A model generated the notes under the pieces. That model did no database searches and was not told where the DNA came from. It saw nothing but the letters and a program-made list of their open reading frames with translations. A program made the position numbers and the translations under genes. This document shows, piece by piece, positions 8,143 to 15,273 of a stretch of DNA of 48,928 nucleotides (position 1 is the first letter of the stretch; the number at the start of each line of letters is the position of its first letter). The stretch covers positions 1 to 48,928 of the forward strand of contig JAAYQU010000002.1 of NCBI GenBank assembly GCA_012519055.1, written 5' to 3'. The stretch comes from Bacteroidales bacterium (GTDB lineage: Bacteria; Bacteroidota; Bacteroidia; Bacteroidales; Salinivirgaceae).

Positions 8143-8175
8143 AAAGGAGCTGTCTCAGAACGAGACAGCTCCTTT
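8143..8175 (-). terminator. Hairpin terminator, GAGCTGTCTC family
   Basis: Perfect 14-bp stem AAAGGAGCTGTCTC / GAGACAGCTCCTTT with a 5-nt loop. It lies 40 bases beyond the stop of the 118-aa gene and upstream of manA, ending leftward transcription. The same core with an almost identical loop occurs at 48872-48906. Confidence 0.8.
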
Positions 8176-8215
8176 ACATAAAAAAACATAGAGAGAGTGT
8201 GAAAAAATAACTATG

Positions 8216-8572
8216 TTATGACTGTACTAAATCAATGCTGATTTTTTGATTAGCTTGAACTTCAATCTCTATTTCAATGGGTTGATAGGAGATAAGTTCA
8301 ACTTTAACAGTATGTTTTCCGGGCTTAATATTAGAAATATTGAAATTTCCTTCTAAATCAGAATAATATTTTGTTCCATCAATAAAAATAGCAGCTCCCG
8401 CTAATGATTCGTGACTTTTTTTGTCGGTAATAATACCTGAAAAATTGACTGACTTGACATTATCGACAAATTCAGTAGCGTCAGTTTTTACATTTTTATC
8501 GGTTTTATTATCCTCTGCGTACACAGAAATTGATAAGAATGTAGCCGCTATAATAAAAAGAGTAGTTTTCAT
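8216..8572 (-). CDS. Small secreted CarboxypepD_reg-like domain protein
   Basis: A 118-residue protein with a signal peptide (about residues 1-19, ending VYA) and a low-complexity Asp/Lys/Thr-rich stretch. Residues 43-118 form a single carboxypeptidase-regulatory-like beta-sandwich (SGIITDKKSHESLAGAAIFI, then DLEGNFNISNIKPGKHTVKV). This is the same domain that opens TonB receptors, here on its own with no plug or barrel. A role as a free periplasmic or surface accessory domain is inferred; no enzyme motif is present. It has its own promoter with a five-copy 11-bp phased operator (8622-8671), shared in design with the TonB receptor gene at 13240, so it is probably coregulated with that operon. 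A terminator follows. Confidence 0.85.
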   Translation of the reverse strand: MKTTLFIIAATFLSISVYAEDNKTDKNVKTDATEFVDNVKSVNFSGIITDKKSHESLAGAAIFIDGTKYYSDLEGNFNISNIKPGKHTVKVELISYQPIEIEIEVQANQKISIDLVQS

Positions 8573-8603
8573 AAGTGTGCTTTTTTATAATTGTTTTACG
8601 CAA

Positions 8604-8671
8604 CAAAAATGCTGTATAAGTATTACAGAATTATTACGTAAAGATTAAGTTTTTGTTAAGAAATTGTTACA
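8604..8671 (-). promoter_or_regulatory. Phased operator and promoter: five GTTACA-like words at 11-bp spacing
   Basis: On the plus strand ATTACA 8622, ATTACG 8633, ATTAAG 8644, GTTAAG 8655 and GTTACA 8666 are each exactly 11 bp apart. On the minus strand the array lies upstream of a degenerate -7 box CATTTTTG (8611-8604), 10 bp away, and the ATG at 8572 is 32 bases beyond that. Direct repeats of 6-7 bp with an 11-bp period next to the promoter are the binding geometry of PhoB/OmpR-type response regulators. The regulator itself is not in this window. Confidence 0.75.
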
Positions 8672-8680
8672 AGAGATGTG

Positions 8681-9157
8681 TCAATATTTTTTTTCGTCTA
8701 CCAGTGTACCTTTTTCATCCCACATGCGCCAAATTCCGGTTTTGTTTCCTTCGTAATAATTCATTTCATATCGTTGCATGCCTAGTTCATCCCAGATGCG
8801 CCAAGTGCCGTGTTTTTGCCCATTTTTGTATTCGGCTTCAGAAATTAATTGTCCCGAAATATCGTAATTCCTCCACAAGCCATGAAGTTTTCCTTCTCTG
8901 TATGAACGTATTTCTTTTGGTTTGCGATTTTCGAAATAAATGATATAAGTTCCTTCTGGCAAACCGTTTTTAATTTGCATTTCAAGTTTAAGAGTGTTGT
9001 TATCATAGTATTCGCGATAATCGCCATTATAGAGTTCGTTTTGTCCTCTATCGTGATAGTAGATACCTTCATTTTGATACAACTGAGGAGTTTTTTGAGC
9101 TTGCACGCTCAACACAATCAAAAATAGCGTTGTGAACAGAGTTATTTTATGCTTCAT
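8681..9157 (-). CDS. Secreted MORN-variant (YwqK-like) repeat protein
   Basis: A 158-residue protein with a signal peptide (residues 1-20, ending VQAQ) followed by four or five repeats of about 20-25 residues with the pattern G-x-x-x-G-x-W/Y-x-x-Y/W-x-x-x-G. Examples are NGLPEGTYIIYFENRKPKE, REGKLHGLWRNYD, KNGQKHGTWRIWDE and EGNKTGIWRMWDE. These are MORN_2 repeats, beta-hairpin units with no known catalytic activity. Such proteins are often labelled as an antitoxin by homology to YwqK, but no toxin gene is adjacent, so that label is not used here. It lies between the beta-helix lipoprotein gene and the small CarboxypepD_reg gene; a terminator hairpin separates it from the former. Function unknown. 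Confidence 0.85.
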   Translation of the reverse strand: MKHKITLFTTLFLIVLSVQAQKTPQLYQNEGIYYHDRGQNELYNGDYREYYDNNTLKLEMQIKNGLPEGTYIIYFENRKPKEIRSYREGKLHGLWRNYDISGQLISEAEYKNGQKHGTWRIWDELGMQRYEMNYYEGNKTGIWRMWDEKGTLVDEKKY

Positions 9158-9184
9158 TTGTTTTTAAATTATTTTTATGCAAAT

Positions 9185-9216
9185 AAAGGTATTTCGAGTG
9201 AAATCGAAATACCTTT
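9185..9216 (-). terminator. Terminator of the TonB receptor/beta-helix operon
   Basis: Perfect 12-bp stem AAAGGTATTTCG (9185-9196) / CGAAATACCTTT (9205-9216), loop 8, followed on the minus strand by ATTTGCATAAAAATAATTT. It lies 30 bases after the stop of the beta-helix gene. Confidence 0.8.
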
Positions 9217-9245
9217 TGTGTTTTATTAACAGATTATGCTAAAAA

Positions 9246-10418
9246 TTAAAGTTGATATCCTGTCCAGCCAAAAAGGTTTGTTGGGCATCCTGTGTTACCG
9301 TCTTCAATTTTAACATTCTCATATGTAGTTCCTTCTTCTTTATTGATATCTTTACCACTGAATGGAGTTGTTAAAGAGTTAGTTAAAGAAATTACAGATG
9401 ATTCTTGTCCGTCACCTTTTTTGTCTTTTAAATCAATTAAATCTTTAACTTGTCCTTGACCTTTTACTAATGCATTTTCGATATTAGCTATAGCTCCTCT
9501 ACGAACTTTAATAACATCGTGCATATAGAATCCCTCTGTAGTGTTAGGCTCTAAGCGAAGGTCGACAGTCATATTTTTGATTGTAAAGTTAGCTTGATTT
9601 GGATATTCAGGATTTAATCCGTCTAAGTTACCGTCAGCTTCTACACCGCGCGGGTCACTTTCGCTACTTACGTATCCAGCTTCCCAAATACCATAAGCAT
9701 TTTCTAATGTACCACAGTAGCCTTGTGTGAAGTCAAACATATCGTCATCAGAATTTACAACCAACAAGTTTTTCACGTTTACACAACCTCCGAAGAATTC
9801 GATACCGTCATCAGCTCCGTTAGGAATGTAGATGTTTTCAATTGTTGTTCCAGCACCTACACCGTTTAATGTAAGTCCATTATGCTCAACGTTTGCGCTT
9901 GAACGAGCTCCTGTGTATTCGAGTTTTAAATAGGTAATAGTACCCGAATTGTCGTTAGGATCGTTGCCACCGTAAACATAAGCAGAGTTAATTTCTGTGC
10001 TACCTACTTCGCTTGGATCGGCTAATGGAGCTTTACCATTGATAATTAATCCACCCCAGTGACCTTGTTCTGCATTAGCAATGTCGGCAGTCATAGTAAC
10101 TGGTTTTTCAGCTGTACCATTAACATTAATTTTACCACCTTGTAAAACTAAAATGTAGCTTCCAAATCCTTTTCTCGCTTTAATTGTAGTTCCAGCAGGA
10201 ATAGTCAATACTCCACCATCTTCAACAATAAGCGGACCTGTTAACGTGTAATTAATAGCAGCATCGAGCGTTCTGCTACTGTTTATAGCACCCGATAAGT
10301 TCTCGTCAGTAACTGTAGGAGGAGTTACAGGATCTTTTTTGTCTTTGTCATCTTTACATGCAGCAAAAATAACTGCAGCACTCATAATTAAATAAAGCAA
10401 ATTTTTTTTCATTGTCAT
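9246..10418 (-). CDS. Surface lipoprotein with right-handed beta-helix fold
   Basis: A 390-residue lipoprotein: the signal peptide ends in a lipobox (FAAC, Cys21). CKDDKDKKD right after it resembles the Bacteroidetes signal for export of lipoproteins to the outer face of the outer membrane. The rest is rich in short strands and turns (GGVLTIPAGTTIKARKGFG, GHWGGLIINGKAPL, DGIEFFGGCVNVKNLLVVNSDDD), typical of parallel beta-helix proteins. Two Cys pairs and many Asp/Asn turns suggest a stable, possibly Ca-binding solenoid. It is 125 bp downstream of the TonB receptor and precedes a terminator, so it is most likely the surface ligand-binding partner of that receptor, in the place SusD takes in Sus systems. 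No SusD is present. Some database relatives carry a misleading multidrug-transporter name; nothing here supports transport by this protein itself. MKKN at 10412 is an alternative start. Confidence 0.8.
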   Translation of the reverse strand: MTMKKNLLYLIMSAAVIFAACKDDKDKKDPVTPPTVTDENLSGAINSSRTLDAAINYTLTGPLIVEDGGVLTIPAGTTIKARKGFGSYILVLQGGKINVNGTAEKPVTMTADIANAEQGHWGGLIINGKAPLADPSEVGSTEINSAYVYGGNDPNDNSGTITYLKLEYTGARSSANVEHNGLTLNGVGAGTTIENIYIPNGADDGIEFFGGCVNVKNLLVVNSDDDMFDFTQGYCGTLENAYGIWEAGYVSSESDPRGVEADGNLDGLNPEYPNQANFTIKNMTVDLRLEPNTTEGFYMHDVIKVRRGAIANIENALVKGQGQVKDLIDLKDKKGDGQESSVISLTNSLTTPFSGKDINKEEGTTYENVKIEDGNTGCPTNLFGWTGYQL

Positions 10419-10543
10419 AAAAATTTAAATAGTTAATAATTATTCATATGTTAATAATTCTTCAGTTTATGGTCATATGGAACTCACATACTTTATAATC
10501 ACGATTTTATGTATCAAGTTTATGTTGGCATGTTCGTTTCATA

Positions 10544-13240
10544 TTAAAATTGATAGCTTATTCCTAAGCCAAAGTTTTGCCCTTTTTTAAATTCACTCAA
10601 CACTATTTTTTCGCCTGTTGTTCCCTCACGTGATAGACGGTAAGGCGCGTCAAGTATATTTATAGCTTTAAAGTTTACCGAGAAGTTTTTGTTAAATCCG
10701 TATGATAAAACTAAATCTAACGTGGGAACTCCTTCTTCAATAATATCTCTAAATCCTTTTGTGCCAACGGTATGAACTCTATCACTGAAATAGTTAAATA
10801 TTATTGATGCGATAAAATCTTTTTCACTTTTCTTGAAACTGTATGATAAATCGGCATTCATCAAGAATGGTGATGCTCCTTCCAATTGTGTTTTACGCGG
10901 TGTTGTGCTGGGTACATCGAGCATTAAATTAGTATAGATATAAGAAGCATTCACACCGAAAGAGAGACGGTTAGATTGCTCTAATAGAGTATTAAACTTA
11001 TTGAAAATGTTTTTGCGAAGTTCTATTTCAATTCCCCCAACTGTGGCATTCTCGCCTATATTATCATATGTAAGAAGTCCTGCAGAGTTTCCTTGATCTA
11101 CGCGTCCGATAGGATTTTGTATTTGTTTGTAAAAGGTTGTAATTGAGAATAGTTCACTGTTGGTTATGTAGAAATCCCATTTTAAATCTACGTTATAGTT
11201 GTCTGATGGCTTGATGTTAGTATTACCTTGACTTGCAAAAGATATATTTACGTATTGATAGGGAGAAATCTCTTTTGATTGAGGCAAAGTATATGTTTTG
11301 CTAACGCCTAACCTCAAGCTGTTTTTATCGTTTATATCGTATTTCAGGTTTAAACTTGGTAAGAAGTAGTTTTTATTTATTGTTTCGCTACCTGGTACGA
11401 CATGAGTTACTTCATGGTCAACAGTTAAGTCGACTGCATCCATTCGCAATCCAATGTTTCCTGCCAAGCTTGCAGCTATTTGATACGATACTTCTGCAAA
11501 ACCTGAGTGTATGTTTTTAAACACTTTGTAGGAGTTTGTCTCACCCTTCTCCATTTTTAGTAAGCCACTGCTTAGGTACTCTTCGTAAAACTCATCTAAA
11601 TTCAGGTCTTCAATTGTGAAATTTGGTGTACCCAAAGGACTATAGTTATACTCTACCGCTTTGAATTTGTCGTTTGTAAATCTTCCAGCGTATCCTACTT
11701 GTACTGAGGAGTTTCCACTATTAAATCTGTCGTTCAGTTTTATCGACAGTCCAACCTTAGCGTTAAGATCGTTATTTTTCAGATCAGAGAAGAATCGTTT
11801 ATTTCGGTTGCTTCGGGTTAAACTGTACAGATTTTCATCTACTTGTGTAAAATAGTTCTCGCGACGGTCAGGCTCTAATCCCTTTACCGTATTGTACGCT
11901 ACACCCAAATTTAACTTTATGATGTCAGTTAGTTGCCAATCTGAAACTAATTGATTTACAAGCAGAAGATTGTCGTTTGTTTGTTGTCTTCTGATTATGC
12001 CAGACTCTGTGGGACTACCCTGAAAAGGTTCGTGATAAAAACCGCTAAACTCTCCTACATACTGGTCGTTAACGTGGATAAGCATAAAGTTGTAATTAAC
12101 GTTATGTCGGTTTTTAATTTCATAATGGGCATTAGCCAAAGCAAGTTGGTTGACTGCCTGTGAATATTTGTCTCCCTCTTGGTCTTGAAACTTCGCTCCA
12201 ATTGAGTTTGTTTTCCGTGCAATTTCTTTGGTACACGAATTACTTATTCCGTGAGAGGCTACTACGAAGATTGACAACTTGTTGCTGTTTCCTTCTTTGC
12301 TAAATAGCTTTCCTCCCGATACTCCGAAGCCGTGATTGAGCGGGAACGACACTTTTTGGGGAACTAAACTGTTTGGAAAATTGTGCTGACCTTGAGATGG
12401 TTGATCTGTGTTAGCAAATCCCAAATAGTTGGAACCGTCTTGGCGGACAAAATCTGCACCTACTGCCGCCACATTGACACCTGCCGATAAATCAACAGAT
12501 AGCTTGCTCTCCTCAGCTAACTCTTTTGAGGAGATGTCAACAACTGCACCGCCCACATCGCCCACGTTAGATGCATTAAAAACCTTGTTTACTCCAATGT
12601 TTTGAATGACATCAGTTCCAAAAAACTCTAATGCAATGTTTTTATATTCAGGGTCTTCTGAAGGAATAGGGAAGCCATTAAGTAGTGTTGCGTTGTATCT
12701 GTCACCCAATCCGCGTACAAAAACGTTTTTAACACCCTCTTGTTTTGATATTCCAGAGACTTGTGCAACAGCGGCTTGTGCATCGGATATCCCCTTTCTG
12801 GAAAGTTCTCTTGCTCCAACAGTTTGAGTAACTAATAAAGCTTTCTTTTGTTCAAGCAACAAGATGTTTTCACTCTCCCGGTTAGCTTTCGCAACAACTT
12901 GTACTTCTTTAAGACTTATATCATCAGGTTCCAACAGAAAATCTACGATAGTTTCTTTATTTTTTTCAACAACAACTCCTTTTTTGATTGTCGACTGGTA
13001 TGTTATGTAGGAGACAACAAGAGTATAAGTTCCTGGTGCAACATTTTGAATAATGTAGTCCCCATTTAAATCGGCAGCAGCTCCGGTAGTAGTACCTTGT
13101 ATAATTACCGCAGCACCTATGAGTGATTCTTTGGTTTTTGAATCTAAAACACTCCCTTTTATACTCCCTGTTTGTGCTAAAATTTCTGTCGCGGTGACAA
13201 GAAAAAACAGGGTAATAAGAAATAACTTTTTATGCGTCAC
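10544..13240 (-). CDS. TonB-dependent outer-membrane receptor
   Basis: An 898-residue receptor that uses TonB energy to import a substrate across the outer membrane. Signal peptide 1-22 (ending ILAQ), CarboxypepD_reg-like domain 25-110, and a TonB plug about 125-245 with VFVRGLGDRYNATLLNGFPI and GGAVVDISSKE. The remainder is a beta-barrel ending in the aromatic FGLGISYQF. It starts at GTG (13240); no ATG lies before the signal peptide. The next gene encodes a beta-helix surface lipoprotein, so the two form a receptor/lipoprotein pair without SusD. Expression is probably controlled by the phased operator at 13288-13327, and the -7 box is degenerate, as expected for an activator-dependent promoter. 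The substrate is unknown; phosphate-containing compounds are a possibility if the operator is a Pho box. Confidence 0.92.
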   Translation of the reverse strand: MTHKKLFLITLFFLVTATEILAQTGSIKGSVLDSKTKESLIGAAVIIQGTTTGAAADLNGDYIIQNVAPGTYTLVVSYITYQSTIKKGVVVEKNKETIVDFLLEPDDISLKEVQVVAKANRESENILLLEQKKALLVTQTVGARELSRKGISDAQAAVAQVSGISKQEGVKNVFVRGLGDRYNATLLNGFPIPSEDPEYKNIALEFFGTDVIQNIGVNKVFNASNVGDVGGAVVDISSKELAEESKLSVDLSAGVNVAAVGADFVRQDGSNYLGFANTDQPSQGQHNFPNSLVPQKVSFPLNHGFGVSGGKLFSKEGNSNKLSIFVVASHGISNSCTKEIARKTNSIGAKFQDQEGDKYSQAVNQLALANAHYEIKNRHNVNYNFMLIHVNDQYVGEFSGFYHEPFQGSPTESGIIRRQQTNDNLLLVNQLVSDWQLTDIIKLNLGVAYNTVKGLEPDRRENYFTQVDENLYSLTRSNRNKRFFSDLKNNDLNAKVGLSIKLNDRFNSGNSSVQVGYAGRFTNDKFKAVEYNYSPLGTPNFTIEDLNLDEFYEEYLSSGLLKMEKGETNSYKVFKNIHSGFAEVSYQIAASLAGNIGLRMDAVDLTVDHEVTHVVPGSETINKNYFLPSLNLKYDINDKNSLRLGVSKTYTLPQSKEISPYQYVNISFASQGNTNIKPSDNYNVDLKWDFYITNSELFSITTFYKQIQNPIGRVDQGNSAGLLTYDNIGENATVGGIEIELRKNIFNKFNTLLEQSNRLSFGVNASYIYTNLMLDVPSTTPRKTQLEGASPFLMNADLSYSFKKSEKDFIASIIFNYFSDRVHTVGTKGFRDIIEEGVPTLDLVLSYGFNKNFSVNFKAINILDAPYRLSREGTTGEKIVLSEFKKGQNFGLGISYQF

Positions 13241-13270
13241 AAAAACAATTTTTAGTTTTTTTTAACGCTA

Positions 13271-13327
13271 CAAAGTTGAAGTTTGATTGTTACAAAGCTG
13301 TTACATGAACGTTACGTTTTTGTTAGC
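13271..13327 (-). promoter_or_regulatory. Phased operator and promoter: four GTTACA-like words at 11-bp spacing
   Basis: On the plus strand TGTTACA 13288, TGTTACA 13299, CGTTACG 13310 and TGTTAGC 13321 lie exactly 11 bp apart with 4-bp spacers. On the minus strand they lie about 10 bp upstream of CAACTTTG (13278-13271), a -7 box with one mismatch to TAnnTTTG. The array therefore covers the -33 region. The start codon follows at 13240. This matches the arrangement at 8604-8671 and the 7+4 design of PhoB boxes. Confidence 0.8.
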
Positions 13328-13570
13328 AGTTTTTCGACTCTTCGGAATGCGCCAGTACTCTACAGTAACGATTGTTGTTGCAATTTTTTCTGTGTTTTTT
13401 GGTAAAGTGTTTATTAAAATAGCGCAATAAATATTGTATAAGTTTTACGTCAAATTTTTACTAATAACAGAATAAAAAAAGTACCTAAAAAATAATTTAA
13501 AAATAGTATTCAGATCAACTTATAACGGAGACATTGACATTGGTATCTTAAATCGTATTTTGTTTCTAAA
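13328..13570. other. Non-coding stretch between the antiporter and TonB receptor genes
   Basis: AT-rich DNA upstream of the phased operator and downstream of the antiporter stop at 13571. No ORF, RNA gene or further repeat was recognised. Confidence 0.6.
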
Positions 13571-15064
13571 TTAAAAATACTGTTCTAAATCGAGTTTCTT
13601 ATACGTCTCTTCTAAGGTGTCTTGATTATCAGTAATAACAAGCATTATGTCATTTGCAGCCAGTGCGGTCTTACCTGTTGGTACAATATATCTTTCTCCG
13701 CGTTTAATTAAAACCACAAGAGTGTTATCAGGTAAAGGTATATTCATTATTTGATTGCCATTTTCTAACATGCTTTCTGTAATATCAATTTCAGCCATAA
13801 TGGTTTTTATATCTTCAGAAAGCTCAATATCAAACTCTTTCAGTTTGATTTCTTCTTTTGGATCATCGGCTAAGCCTAACCATCTTGCCACCATGGGTAA
13901 TGCGGTTCCTTGTACCAATAATGATACTAATGTGCATAAAAATACAATATTAAAAATCAGTCTTGCGTGAGGAACACCTTCTGCAAGCGGTATAATTGCA
14001 AAAATTATGGGAACGGCGCCACGCAATCCAACCCAGGAAATATATGCTTTGTCTCTTACGGGTATTTTCCTAAAAGGTAATAATGTTAAGAAAACTGTCA
14101 ACGGACGAGTAATAAAAATCATCGCAAAACTTATAATCAAGCCTGGTATAAGTATGGGAACAAGCTCGCTGGGATTAACCAATAGTCCAAGAGTTAAGAA
14201 CATAAATAGCTGGCTCATCCATGCAAGACCATCGAAAAAATTCAGTGATGAGCGCTTGTGAACAAATCTTGAATTGCCAATTACCAAACCACTTATATAA
14301 ACAGCCAAATATCCATTTCCTTTAATGTAGTAGGTGACTGAGTATATAAAAAGACAAAATGTAAAAAGCAGAATAGGATATAAAGACTCGTTATGGATTT
14401 TTACTTTGTTTATAACATATACTGCTAATCTTCCCAATACATATCCCGCAATAGCTCCAATAACTAACTGTAGAATAAGCTGTGTAATTACTAATAAGTA
14501 ATTAGGTGTGGAACCCATTTTGATAAGGTCAATAAGTGTAACAACTAAAACATAAGCCATAGGGTCGTTGCTTCCACTCTCAAGTTCTAATGTTGGACGT
14601 AAGTTGTTTTTTAAATTAATTCCTTTAGATCGTAAAATTGAAAAAACTGAAGCAGAGTCAGTCGAAGACATTGTTGATGCTAATAAAAATGCTGTTGTCA
14701 AAGATATCGCCATATTTGGCAGAGTCTTATCTAATACCCACCATGATAAAATGCCGCTGAAGAAAGCCATCACAAACACACCTAAGGTAGCTAAAACAAC
14801 ACCTTGTCGTACTATGGGACGTATCTCTTCGAACTTAGTATCCAAACCACCGGAAAAAAGAATTATTGAGAGTGCTACTGTTCCTATTGCTTGAGCTGCC
14901 TGAATGTTTTCAAATTTTATCCCGACTCCATCTTGTCCAAATATCATGCCGACAGACAAAAATAGAAGTAGAGCAGGAATACCTAGTTTAGAACTTATTC
15001 TTCCCGACAATATGCTCACAAAAAACAGGATCGCAACGATTAGTAATACTAATTCTATTTGCAT
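13571..15064 (-). CDS. CPA1 K+/Na+:proton antiporter with C-terminal TrkA-C domain
   Basis: A 497-residue inner-membrane antiporter. Residues 1-390 contain about 12 hydrophobic helices of the Na_H_Exchanger family, with the transport-site segments SSTDSASVFSIL and LELESGSNDPMAYVLV (the paired Asn-Asp). Residues 400-485 form a soluble RCK-C/TrkA-C module (ENGNQIMNIPLPDNTLVVLIKR, then LAANDIMLVITD). This layout is that of NhaP2/CvrA-type potassium/proton antiporters, gated by a ligand on the cytoplasmic domain. Probably works in pH, potassium or volume homeostasis. Monocistronic, with its own promoter box at 15087. Ion selectivity cannot be read from the sequence. Confidence 0.92.
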   Translation of the reverse strand: MQIELVLLIVAILFFVSILSGRISSKLGIPALLLFLSVGMIFGQDGVGIKFENIQAAQAIGTVALSIILFSGGLDTKFEEIRPIVRQGVVLATLGVFVMAFFSGILSWWVLDKTLPNMAISLTTAFLLASTMSSTDSASVFSILRSKGINLKNNLRPTLELESGSNDPMAYVLVVTLIDLIKMGSTPNYLLVITQLILQLVIGAIAGYVLGRLAVYVINKVKIHNESLYPILLFTFCLFIYSVTYYIKGNGYLAVYISGLVIGNSRFVHKRSSLNFFDGLAWMSQLFMFLTLGLLVNPSELVPILIPGLIISFAMIFITRPLTVFLTLLPFRKIPVRDKAYISWVGLRGAVPIIFAIIPLAEGVPHARLIFNIVFLCTLVSLLVQGTALPMVARWLGLADDPKEEIKLKEFDIELSEDIKTIMAEIDITESMLENGNQIMNIPLPDNTLVVLIKRGERYIVPTGKTALAANDIMLVITDNQDTLEETYKKLDLEQYF

Positions 15065-15086
15065 AAATATTAAAATTTTAACGCCG

Positions 15087-15094
15087 CAAAAATA
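15087..15094 (-). promoter_or_regulatory. -7 promoter box TATTTTTG for the antiporter gene
   Basis: Minus-strand TATTTTTG matches TAnnTTTG and is 22 bases before the ATG at 15064. Confidence 0.5.
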
Positions 15095-15180
15095 GTATTT
15101 GTTTATTTAAAATCTAATATTTCATAACCATTATTTTACAAGTTTGTTTGCACGAATAAGGTTAAAAAACAGGTTTATTA

Positions 15181-15223
15181 TTGAAATTTACTAGTAAATA
15201 GTTATTTTTGTGTTCTATATTTG
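15181..15223 (+). promoter_or_regulatory. Promoter region of the S46 peptidase gene, two candidate -7 boxes
   Basis: TTG (15181-15183), 19 bases, then TATTTTTG (15203-15210) fits the Bacteroidetes TTG-N19-TAnnTTTG promoter well. A second box TATATTTG follows at 15216-15223. The ATG is at 15274. Confidence 0.6.
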
Positions 15224-15273
15224 AAAATAAAATTTTATAACACAAACCGTTTCATATTAAACACTTAAATATT

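Noticed and set aside
8681-9157. Toxin-antitoxin label for the MORN-variant protein
   Set aside because: Only the generic repeat supports it, the protein has a signal peptide, and there is no toxin gene beside it.
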